Assembly (NCBI GenBank): GCA_018384835.1
Contig: JAHAYB010000006.1
Span: 1 to 5,399, forward strand
Direction of reading: 5' to 3'
DNA: 5,399 nucleotides
From: Comamonas sp.
Lineage (GTDB): Bacteria > Pseudomonadota > Gammaproteobacteria > Burkholderiales > Burkholderiaceae_C
The notes below the pieces were generated by a model that was given only the letters and a program-made list of their open reading frames with translations, made no database searches and was not told the DNA's origin. Positions 1 to 5,303 of the stretch are shown here, in pieces (within the stretch, counting starts at the first letter, position 1; every line of letters starts with the position of its first letter). Both the position numbers and the translations under genes were made by a program.

Positions 1-680
1 GCCATTGACATCCTGGTTGGTGGTCAAGAACTCACCTGCCGAGTTGGGACCAAAACCATGCACCCCGTTGTAAACGCCCTTGGGTACGCCCACGGTATTC
101 ATCACCTCGCCCAGCAAGGTGGCGGTGGCGGGGGTTTCTTCACTGGTTTGACCACTACGGTGTTGCCGCAGGCCAGGGCGGGGCCAACCTTCCAAGTCAT
201 CAGCAGCAGGGGCAGGTTCCAGGGGCAGATTACGCCAATCACGCCACGGGGCACGCGCACACCGTAGGACAGGGCGGTTTTGCCATCAGGCGTGCGCATA
301 CTGAACGACTCGGTAGAGGCGCTTTTGATGGTGTCAATAAAAATCTGGAAGTTGGCCGCACCGCGTGGAATATCAACGTGCGAGGCCAGCGCATAGGGCT
401 TGCCGGTATCGGCAATTTCCGCTTGCAGGAAATCGTCAAAGCGGCGGTTGATTTCAATTGCCAGGGCATCGAGCATCTTGCAGCGCTCGGTAACGGCCAA
501 ACGCCCCCAGTCGCCCTTCAAAGCGGCTTTGGCGGCGGCAACCGCAGCATCCACCTCAGGGCGACCAGCTTCGTAGGTGTTGCCAATTAAGCTGCCATCG
601 ACAGGGTTGTAATTGGGGAAGGTGGAGCCCGAGGTGTTTTTAACGAATTCACCGTTGATGAAGTTCAGAAATTCTTTCAT
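1..680 (-). pseudogene. dmpC: 2-hydroxymuconic semialdehyde dehydrogenase, N-terminal half, frameshifted and cut by the window edge
   Basis: This is an NAD-dependent aldehyde dehydrogenase of the XylG/DmpC type. The family oxidises 2-hydroxymuconic semialdehyde, the catechol meta-cleavage product, in the cytoplasm. The start at 680 (MKEFLNFINGEF) has AGGA six bases upstream. Residues 1-179 read cleanly and include the PWNLPLLLMTWKVGPALACG block (about 153-172; Asn155 is the family's oxyanion-hole Asn) and VVVKP (Lys178, cofactor contact). The family continues KPSEETPATATLLGEV, but here one base is missing after the Lys codon (CC where CCC is expected, positions 145-146). The reading frame therefore runs into a proline stretch and stops at 102. 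Restoring one base makes 144-1 read SEETPATATLLGEVMNTVG and on to the edge, about 227 of a usual ~485 residues. The catalytic Glu and Cys lie outside. It is the last visible gene of the minus-strand catabolic run, 106 bases after the DUF336 gene. Related 2-aminomuconic semialdehyde dehydrogenases cannot be excluded. The deletion could be a real mutation or a base-calling error. Confidence 0.85.
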
Positions 681-786
681 GAAATGTCCTAATAACTGCT
701 GGATGAGTGAAACAAAAAAGCCAAGAAACAGTGCAACAGCATGGCACACAAGCCAGCAGTGATGTTGCCTTCGCTAGGCCGCTCTT

Positions 787-1221
787 TTACGAGTCCAAGC
801 CCAGTGCAGCCAGGCCTGCACGGGCGCAAATTTCATCTTCCTCAGCGCTGCCGCCCGAGACACCAATGCCACCAATGAGCTGGCCGTTCTCGCGGATGGG
901 CAAGCCTCCGCCAAACACTACATTGCGTGGGCGTGTTGGCATGCCCAGGCGCAGGCTTTCGTCACTTTGCAAAATGCCTGTCCACTTGGAGGTGGCAAAG
1001 CCAAAGCCCGCGCTGGTGTATGCCTTATCTAAAGCAATATCTACCGAGTGCAAAAACGCCCCCGGCATACGCAGAAAAGCGGCCAGCACGCCAGAAGCGT
1101 CTGTTACCGCCACGTTGATGCGAATACCCAGCTCACCAGCCTTGGCCACCGCCGCCACTACGGCGGCATTGGCGGCTTCGGCGGTGATGGCTCGCTGCTC
1201 CACGCTATGTGTGGCTGCCAT
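787..1221 (-). CDS. GlcG/HbpS-family (DUF336) protein of the meta-cleavage operon
   Basis: A 144-residue soluble protein with no signal peptide or membrane segment. It belongs to the GlcG/HbpS family (DUF336, PF03928). Visible family features are an N-terminal helix rich in Ala (about 12-31), the strand INVAVTDASGVLAAFLRM (35-52), an Asp/Lys helix DIALDKAYTSAGF (61-73), VVFGGGLPI (101-109), GGIGVSGGSAEEDE (117-130) and a closing Ala-rich helix. The length is usual for the family. The start at 1221 has GGAGG ten bases upstream, slightly far. The gene begins 19 bases after the dioxygenase stop, so it is almost certainly co-transcribed. Some family members bind haem or corrinoids, but the role of the meta-pathway members is not established. 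Close linkage to an iron-dependent dioxygenase suggests an accessory role, which is inference only. Family assignment is confident; function is unknown. Confidence 0.85.
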   Translation of the reverse strand: MAATHSVEQRAITAEAANAAVVAAVAKAGELGIRINVAVTDASGVLAAFLRMPGAFLHSVDIALDKAYTSAGFGFATSKWTGILQSDESLRLGMPTRPRNVVFGGGLPIRENGQLIGGIGVSGGSAEEDEICARAGLAALGLDS

Positions 1222-1240
1222 CTTTGATGTACCTCCCCAA

Positions 1241-2167
1241 TCAGGTCACTACGCTTAGGAAAGCGTCGTTCAGTTTGCGGTCGTGGTAGAAGATGCCACG
1301 GCCTACTTCCTCCCAGCTCCAGGTGATGGGGTGCATGTCGGGGTAATGGTCATAGCCGCCGGCAAAGGTCTCCAGACGGTTGCCGCTGGGGTCAAAGAAG
1401 TAAATCGTCGTACCCTGGGTAATGCCGTGGCGGGTGGGGCCAATGTCGATGGAGGTGCGGCTGACGCTCATGATGTCAGCAGCGCGCAGCACGCTTTCCC
1501 AGCTGGGCATTTGGAAGGAGACGTGGTGCAGCTTGTCATCCTCAGCGTGGCGCACCATGGCGATGTCGTGTGCTTTGTGGCTGCAAGTGAGCCAAGTGGC
1601 CAAGTCGGTTTCGCCGTCTTCCAGTTTGACGCGCTCTACCAAGGTGAAGCCCAGCACTTCGGTGAACAGCTTGAGGTTGCCGTCGATGTCGCCACCGTAA
1701 ACCAAAGCGTGATCCATGCGGATGGGGCGGATGCCAGGGCCGTCCAGCACATCCACATCAGGGTCAAAGTAGCCCATGCCGTTGCCCACATCGGTTTTTT
1801 CAGCGTACAGCTCCATGGTGTGGCCGGTAGGAATCTTGAAGCGCACACGCTCGCCGGTTTCCAGTAAATCACCGGCAGGAATACGCTCGGTTTTTACGCC
1901 ATAGGCTTGCAGCTTTTTGTCGAAGTCTTCCAAAGTGGCTTTGTCCAGCACCTTGAAAGCAAAAAAATCCATCCCGGCCTGGTCAGCTTGGCGCAGGATG
2001 ATGCTGTTGTGGTCGCGCTCAGAGCGGGTCTTGAAATAGGCACGGCCCTGGGCATCGCGCCCCATGGGCAACAGGCCCATAACATCGGTGTACCACTTGA
2101 CGGATTCTTCCAAATCCAATACGCGAATCTGGGCGTGCCCAGGGCGCAAAACGCCAGTCATTGCCAT
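1241..2167 (-). CDS. cdoE: catechol 2,3-dioxygenase (extradiol, Fe(II))
   Basis: A 308-residue extradiol dioxygenase. It cleaves catechol next to the hydroxyls to give 2-hydroxymuconic semialdehyde; family members are cytoplasmic homotetramers. Two vicinal-oxygen-chelate domains are visible, about residues 8-125 and 150-270. Aligned by eye to P. putida XylE (ligands His153, His214, Glu265), the iron ligands are His153 (MDHALVYG), His215 (KLHHVSF) and Glu266 (SGNRLETF). The active-site residues His200 (KAHD), His247 (GPTRHG) and Tyr256 (TIYFFDPSGN, the extradiol signature) are also present, so it should be active. The sequence differs enough from XylE to suggest the TbuE/CdoE-type subgroup rather than the TOL type. 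The start at 2167 has AAGGAG seven bases upstream; a second ATG at 2161 is less well placed. It follows the ferredoxin gene by 12 bases and precedes the DUF336 gene by 19. The substrate could be alkyl- or chlorocatechol as well as catechol. Confidence 0.96.
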   Translation of the reverse strand: MAMTGVLRPGHAQIRVLDLEESVKWYTDVMGLLPMGRDAQGRAYFKTRSERDHNSIILRQADQAGMDFFAFKVLDKATLEDFDKKLQAYGVKTERIPAGDLLETGERVRFKIPTGHTMELYAEKTDVGNGMGYFDPDVDVLDGPGIRPIRMDHALVYGGDIDGNLKLFTEVLGFTLVERVKLEDGETDLATWLTCSHKAHDIAMVRHAEDDKLHHVSFQMPSWESVLRAADIMSVSRTSIDIGPTRHGITQGTTIYFFDPSGNRLETFAGGYDHYPDMHPITWSWEEVGRGIFYHDRKLNDAFLSVVT

Positions 2168-2174
2168 GATTGAT

Positions 2175-2180
2175 CTCCTT
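2175..2180 (-). promoter_or_regulatory. ribosome binding site of the dioxygenase, overlapping the ferredoxin stop
   Basis: AAGGAG lies seven bases before the ATG at 2167. Its first base is the last base of the ferredoxin TAA stop (2180-2182). Ribosomes ending the ferredoxin finish on the dioxygenase's start signal, which favours translational coupling of enzyme and reactivating partner. The site also decides for the ATG at 2167 over the one at 2161. Confidence 0.8.
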
Positions 2181-2530
2181 TATCTGATTGACTCATGGGG
2201 GGTGGGGGAAAGGGTGTCTGCCTTGGGGCGGCAGACGTTTTTCTTCATTGCGCCCAATACTTTGAGACGCAAATCGCTGGAAGGCTTGATGCGGCAGGAC
2301 AGCACGCAGCCACAGGCTTCCTCTTCAGCGCTGATATGAGCGCGGCTCATTACGCGCTTGGAGTATTCGCCTTCCAAAATCTGTACTTTGCACACCCCGC
2401 AGCCGCCTTGGCGGCAGCCCACAGGGATGCCTTTTTTGCCCAGCGCCTCCATGCCTTCGAGTACTGAGCGGGTGTCCGTGCAGCTGTATTGCTCCCCAGT
2501 GTCTTCGATGTGGATGGTGAATTTGGGCAT
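2180..2530 (-). CDS. cdoT: XylT-type plant-like [2Fe-2S] ferredoxin
   Basis: A 116-residue ferredoxin. Its family (XylT, DmpQ, PhlG, AphT) re-reduces the iron of catechol 2,3-dioxygenase after oxidative inactivation by poor substrates such as 4-methylcatechol. Cluster ligands are visible as Cys39, Cys44, Cys47 (VGCRQGGCGVCKV) and Cys79 (VLSCR), the standard C-x4-C-x2-C-x~30-C pattern. Two extra cysteines (Cys73, Cys75) precede the last ligand, and Cys100 sits in the tail. The N-terminal beta-grasp strand is PKFTIHIEDTGEQYSC. The length is close to XylT. The start at 2530 has AAGGAG six bases upstream. It is the first gene of the ferredoxin-dioxygenase-DUF336-dehydrogenase run and has its own 192-base upstream region holding a probable LysR-controlled promoter. 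Electrons would come from a host or monooxygenase reductase not seen here. The cdoT name rests on gene order recalled for Comamonas sp. JS765. Confidence 0.94.
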   Translation of the reverse strand: MPKFTIHIEDTGEQYSCTDTRSVLEGMEALGKKGIPVGCRQGGCGVCKVQILEGEYSKRVMSRAHISAEEEACGCVLSCRIKPSSDLRLKVLGAMKKNVCRPKADTLSPTPHESIR

Positions 2531-2605
2531 GTCTGTCTCCTTGGCGCTGCGCCAGTACAGCGCTTGCGCGCGTGGGCGTTCGTGTTTTAAGTGTTAACAG
2601 GGGCA

Positions 2606-2671
2606 ACGATACAAACAGATGTTTCTGCCGTCCAATACCATTTTTTTCCCACCTTGATACTGTTTGTGCAT
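2606..2671 (-). promoter_or_regulatory. probable LysR-regulated promoter of the ferredoxin/dioxygenase operon (module A)
   Basis: Read on the minus strand, this holds a LysR-type half site at 2657-2671 (ATAC-N7-GCAT on the plus strand, close to the ATAC-N7-GTAT consensus of CatR/BenM/ClcR-type regulators). An A-tract follows (2641-2647), then GTATTGGACGG at 2628-2638. TTGGAC (2630-2635) could be the -35, with a possible -10 TATCGT at 2606-2611 after an 18-base spacer. Transcription would begin about 70 bases before the ferredoxin ATG. The key support is a second copy of the same arrangement at 3421-3464. The LysR half sites fit the family model of an upstream recognition site and an activation site overlapping the -35. 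The exact -10 is a guess. Confidence 0.6.
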
Positions 2672-2722
2672 GCTACTGGGGTAAACCCTATTGAAATAGC
2701 TATCAACCAGGGTGGCAGACAT

Positions 2723-3343
2723 TCAGCTATGCAGCCAGCCATGCAGCCAGCGCGTCAGGCGCGGAGCGGCCACCCAAGTCATCAACACCACCACCAGCAC
2801 CGTAATGACAAATACGCGGGGAACCAGATACCAATCGGCCATTAACGGCGCGACGGTTAAAAACAGCAGCAGCACTATCGGGAAGATGCCCAGCCAGGTG
2901 ACGGTAGCCACCCGCCAGCGAGCAGGCGCGGGCTTGCTGGTGCTGTTGGGTGCAGCAAACCAATAATCAAGACCAGTTACACGGCGCAACTGCTGGCTGC
3001 CGACGGTATGGGGCAGCACCTGCTCCAAGCAATGCGCCCGCTCGGCGGAGTTTTGCCAGGCGGCCAGGTGGGCTTCGTTATCAAACGCGAACACCACGTG
3101 ATAGAGCAAAGGCTCTGTGCTATCGCGCTGGCTATCGGCCTCTGGCGGGGCAATCTGCCCGCCCAAATGCCCAGGAAAATGCGCGGCAGCGGCCAACATG
3201 GCTTGCATACCCGCCTCAAAGGCCGCGACGGACTGGGGCGCGACCCAACGCGCAATCAGCACGGTGACGGCGCGTGGTGCGGCAGCGGCGCTGCTGCTGG
3301 CAGGAGCTGGGGAGCTGGATTCTTGAGTAGGGCTATTGGTCAT
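2723..3343 (-). CDS. ABM-domain protein with two C-terminal membrane helices (orf2 of the cluster)
   Basis: A 206-residue protein of unknown function. Residues 1-23 are a low-complexity Ser/Ala/Pro leader. Residues about 25-128 form an antibiotic-biosynthesis-monooxygenase-like ferredoxin fold (VTVLIARWVAPQSVAAFEAG; YHVVFAFDNEAHLAAWQNS; SAERAHCLEQVLP). Two hydrophobic helices follow at about 147-168 (VATVTWLGIFPIVLLLFL) and 174-193 (VPRVFVITVLVVVLMTW), then a basic tail. This matches the COG3224-type layout of a cytoplasmic ABM domain tethered to the inner membrane. The start is uncertain. The ATG at 3343 has only a weak GGA eight bases upstream, an in-frame ATG at 3352 has no clear site, and a TTG lies at 3373. 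The gene sits between the divergent regulator and the ferredoxin, separated from the latter by 192 bases with its own promoter. This suggests a separate, co-regulated transcript. Its link to catechol metabolism is unknown. Confidence 0.85.
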   Translation of the reverse strand: MTNSPTQESSSPAPASSSAAAAPRAVTVLIARWVAPQSVAAFEAGMQAMLAAAAHFPGHLGGQIAPPEADSQRDSTEPLLYHVVFAFDNEAHLAAWQNSAERAHCLEQVLPHTVGSQQLRRVTGLDYWFAAPNSTSKPAPARWRVATVTWLGIFPIVLLLFLTVAPLMADWYLVPRVFVITVLVVVLMTWVAAPRLTRWLHGWLHS

Positions 3344-3397
3344 CGTAGGCATCCATACAACACGAAAAAACAAGAGGGCGGAAACAAGGCACTAAGA

Positions 3398-3464
3398 AGC
3401 ATAAACTTGCTGGTCTAATACCGTCCAATACATTTTTTTCGTCAACTCAATACTATTTTTGAAT
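3398..3464 (-). promoter_or_regulatory. probable LysR-regulated promoter of the membrane ABM gene (module B)
   Basis: This is the second copy of the module seen before the ferredoxin. CCGTCCAATAC (3421-3431), a run of seven T (3433-3439) and ATACT (3450-3454) keep the same 25-base distance from CCAATAC to ATACT as in module A. The half site at 3450-3464 reads ATAC-N7-GAAT. On the minus strand TTGGAC (3423-3428) could be the -35, with a weak -10 TATGCT at 3398-3403 after 19 bases. Transcription would run into the gene starting at 3343. The half site also lies just upstream of the regulator's own -10 (3471-3476). One bound regulator could therefore activate leftward transcription and repress its own gene, as is usual for divergent LysR genes. 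Confidence 0.55.
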
Positions 3465-3470
3465 ATCTTT

Positions 3471-3476
3471 TATATT
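3471..3476 (+). promoter_or_regulatory. candidate -10 box of the LysR regulator gene
   Basis: TATATT lies about 43 bases before the regulator ATG, in a clearly AT-rich stretch within otherwise GC-rich DNA. No good -35 is present; the bases 17-18 upstream overlap the LysR half site at 3450-3464. A weak promoter occluded by the regulator itself would fit autorepression. Only the hexamer match supports this. Confidence 0.4.
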
Positions 3477-3504
3477 CTTTGGTTTGTTTTGGTTGGGTGA
3501 TTGC

Positions 3505-3510
3505 AGGAGA
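3505..3510 (+). promoter_or_regulatory. ribosome binding site that sets the regulator start
   Basis: AGGAGA lies eight bases before the ATG at 3519. It falls inside the extension that would be coded from the TTG at 3501, so the ATG at 3519, giving the typical LysR opening MDLRDMRYF, is the better start. Confidence 0.75.
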
Positions 3511-3518
3511 GCTTCGAT

Positions 3519-4424
3519 ATGGATTTACGGGATATGCGCTACTTTCTGGCTGTAGCGCAAGAGGGGCATATGGGCCGTGCGGCGGCACGCCTGCATTTGT
3601 CGCAGCCACCGCTGACGCGCCACATTCAGGCGCTAGAGGCCAAGCTGGGGGTGAACCTGTTTGTCCGCACCCCCAAGGGCATGAGCTTGACCGATGCCGG
3701 CCAGACATTGCTGCAAGAAGTGCCCAACCTGCTGGACTTGGCGCAGCAAGCGGCAGAGCGCACCCGCCTGGCAGGCCAGGGGCTGATTGGGCAACTGGAC
3801 ATTGGCTTGTTTGGCTCTGGCGTGCTGGATGTGATTCCGCGCATCCTGGCGCGTTTTCACGAGGCCAGGCCAGAGGTGCAAATCGTGTTGCACAACCTCA
3901 CCAAAGACGCGCAACTGCAAGCCCTGCGCGAGAGGCGTATCAGCATCGGCTTTAACCGCCTGGTGCCGCAAAGTGCCGATATTGGTGTGGAAACCGTGCT
4001 GCGCGAGCCGCTGGTGGTGGCGCTGGCGGCTTCTCACCCCTTGGCGGTGCGCCCCTCTTTGCGGCTGGAAAATCTGGCCAATGTGCCGCTGATTCTCTAC
4101 CCCAACGTCCCCATGCATGGCTTGGCGCAAGAAATTGGCAACGCCTTTCGTACAGAAAATATACCGCTGCGCGTAGAGCAGGAGGTGCCAGATGTGGTGA
4201 CCGCCATTGCCCTGACATCAGCCGGTTTTGGCGTAACGGTTACCACCCAGTCCGCTACCAATCTACGCCTGCCCAAGGTGGTGTTTCGCCCCCTGCATTG
4301 CAACCACCTGAAGGATTTGGAACTCAGCTGCCTCTACCGCCGCGCTGACCCCTCGCCCGCCTTGCAGGCATTTTTGACGGTGGTGCGCTCGTTTGCCAAC
4401 ACCAGCGTAGAGCGGGCTTTTTAA
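3519..4424 (+). CDS. cdoR: LysR-family transcriptional regulator of the catechol meta-cleavage genes
   Basis: A 301-residue LysR-type regulator of normal family length. The N-terminal winged helix-turn-helix covers residues 1-60 (MRYFLAVAQEGHMGRAAARL, SQPPLTRHIQALEAKLG, NLFVRTPKGMSLTDAG). A linker helix (about 62-88) leads to a periplasmic-binding-protein-like effector domain (about 90-295) with GQLDIGLFGSGVLDVIPRIL and LRERRISIGFNRL. The latter resembles the CatR/BenM/ClcR group, whose effectors are muconates or aromatic acids. The effector here is not known. It is transcribed divergently from the catabolic genes, the classic LysR arrangement, and the shared intergenic region carries a half-site module (3421-3464) repeated before the ferredoxin operon. 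That repeat is the main evidence linking this regulator to both promoters. Its 3' end faces an SDR fragment 13 bases away. Family assignment is certain; the target genes are inferred. Confidence 0.93.
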   Translation: MDLRDMRYFLAVAQEGHMGRAAARLHLSQPPLTRHIQALEAKLGVNLFVRTPKGMSLTDAGQTLLQEVPNLLDLAQQAAERTRLAGQGLIGQLDIGLFGSGVLDVIPRILARFHEARPEVQIVLHNLTKDAQLQALRERRISIGFNRLVPQSADIGVETVLREPLVVALAASHPLAVRPSLRLENLANVPLILYPNVPMHGLAQEIGNAFRTENIPLRVEQEVPDVVTAIALTSAGFGVTVTTQSATNLRLPKVVFRPLHCNHLKDLELSCLYRRADPSPALQAFLTVVRSFANTSVERAF

Positions 4425-4437
4425 GAAAGTACGGTGC

Positions 4438-4533
4438 TTACCCCAAATCCCCCCCACCCACCGGCAGCACCGAGCCGGTGATATAGGCCGCATCGTCCGA
4501 GGCCAGGAACAGAATGGGCGTAGCTTGCTCTTG
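4438..4533 (-). pseudogene. 3' remnant of a short-chain dehydrogenase/reductase (SDR) gene
   Basis: Reading the minus strand up to the TAA at 4438-4440 gives a C-terminus EQATPILFLASDDAAYITG followed by SVLPVGGGDLG. This is the typical SDR ending: the LFLASD helix, the YITG turn and the final V-GG motif. Upstream of about 4531-4533 the frame loses all SDR character (LTSI and onward) and the base composition turns AT-rich. Only about 31 residues of a usual ~250 remain, with no nucleotide-binding or catalytic Tyr-x3-Lys region. The fragment is tail-to-tail with the regulator. It was probably a full gene flanking the catabolic cluster before the DNA to its right was replaced. It is too short to name a substrate. 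Confidence 0.75.
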
Positions 4534-4549
4534 TAGCGTGCTTATATTT

Positions 4550-5143
4550 TTATACTGCCGATAACACCCTTAACTCTGGCAAGAATTTTTCACCATCCAG
4601 TATATCTACTTTGATTTCCGCCAATATTGATTTTGGCGTTTCTGTCTTTGTCTTATTGAGTGCTGAAACCAGTTTATTAAATTCTAAAGCGGATTTTTTT
4701 GAAACTTTCATTGAAAATCTTTTCTTTGGAGAGTCCACAGATATTTTCTTTGAAAAGTCAATATGGGCTTGAATTGATTTTTTCAACGCAAACTCTTGCG
4801 TAGCATATTTATGAATGTAGAAAAGTACCAAGCGCTTTCGCATCTCATGGGCAGCATCAGGATTAATTTTGTAGCAAGCTAAATCCAAAACCTCCAGGTA
4901 AGGGGAAGGAAGCTGTGCTTCTATGGATTCCGTTGCAGCTTCTCGCACCGCCTTGATAGCAGGGGTGGACTGTGCCGGTGTGCTCACCGTTTGATTGCAC
5001 TTGTCACAAACTCCCACCAAGATTTTTTCAACCGTTTTTTTGGTTTCTGTCAGAAACACATCACGGTACTTGAATGTAGTGTCCACCAAGCCACAGCAAG
5101 GGCAGATGGCCTTGCTTTTATCACCAGAAAAATAAATTTTCAT
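4550..5143 (-). CDS. hypothetical protein with an N-terminal zinc-ribbon-like C-x2-C pair
   Basis: A 197-residue protein that I do not recognise. The start at 5143 (MKIYFSGDKSKAICPCCG) has AAGGAG six bases upstream; a longer form from 5194 would add a hydrophobic leader but has no better signal. Cys14/Cys17 (CPCCG) and Cys46/Cys49 (CDKC) form a likely four-cysteine zinc site of the zinc-ribbon kind. A short Thr/Pro/Ala linker (about 52-62) follows, then a mostly helical part rich in Lys and Glu (about 63-180) with YLEVLDLACYKINPDAAHEM and a very basic stretch KKISVDSPKKRFSMKVSKK. There is no signal peptide or membrane helix. The gene is clearly more AT-rich than everything to its left, with different codon use, and lies between a broken SDR gene and an IS end. 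Horizontal acquisition is likely. The function is unknown; nucleic-acid binding is a guess from the zinc site and basic charge. Confidence 0.75.
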   Translation of the reverse strand: MKIYFSGDKSKAICPCCGLVDTTFKYRDVFLTETKKTVEKILVGVCDKCNQTVSTPAQSTPAIKAVREAATESIEAQLPSPYLEVLDLACYKINPDAAHEMRKRLVLFYIHKYATQEFALKKSIQAHIDFSKKISVDSPKKRFSMKVSKKSALEFNKLVSALNKTKTETPKSILAEIKVDILDGEKFLPELRVLSAV

Positions 5144-5303
5144 CATCAGCTCCTTATTGATGAACACTAATAAATACAGTGGCAGGATCAACAAAGTAAA
5201 ACTTGATATACCAGCTATTCTTTTTCAGAATATGGACATCTATGCTGCTGTCTTGATGATGTGGGCTACTCTCATAATCAAGCCCAGTGCATTTTTTTAT
5301 AAT

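Noticed and set aside
102..144. Proline-rich tail (six Pro, then CWAR) closing the dehydrogenase reading frame
   Set aside because: It is the out-of-frame reading after the one-base deletion; the neighbouring frame gives the conserved family sequence.
1283..1867. Open frame of 194 codons on the plus strand
   Set aside because: It is antisense to the well-supported catechol 2,3-dioxygenase, matches no family, and reflects GC-rich codon structure.
2729..2752. Tandem copy of TGCAGCCAGC
   Set aside because: It encodes the repeated WLHGWLH tail of the ABM protein and is only two units long.
3344..3373. Longer N-terminus of the ABM protein from a TTG
   Set aside because: It has no ribosome binding site and adds no domain sequence; the ATGs at 3352 or 3343 are more plausible.
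3501..3518. TTG start for the LysR regulator
   Set aside because: The AGGAGA ribosome binding site lies within this stretch and serves the ATG at 3519; LysR proteins normally begin close to the helix-turn-helix.
4459..4480. Inverted repeat CACCGGC / GCCGGTG between the regulator and the SDR fragment
   Set aside because: It lies in the conserved SDR C-terminal codons and has no following T-run, so a terminator role is not supported.
5144..5194. Hydrophobic N-terminal extension (MLILPLYLLVF) of the zinc-ribbon protein
   Set aside because: The AAGGAG at 5150-5155 points to the ATG at 5143; the extension would contain that site and has none of its own.
5216..5232. Stem-loop TATTCT / AGAATA upstream of the zinc-ribbon gene
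   Set aside because: Short AT-only arms are expected by chance in this AT-rich stretch.
4547..5301. TTTTTATA present at both edges of the AT-rich island, as a possible target duplication
   Set aside because: Such an A/T octamer is likely by chance here, and it lies inside the island rather than exactly at the SDR junction.
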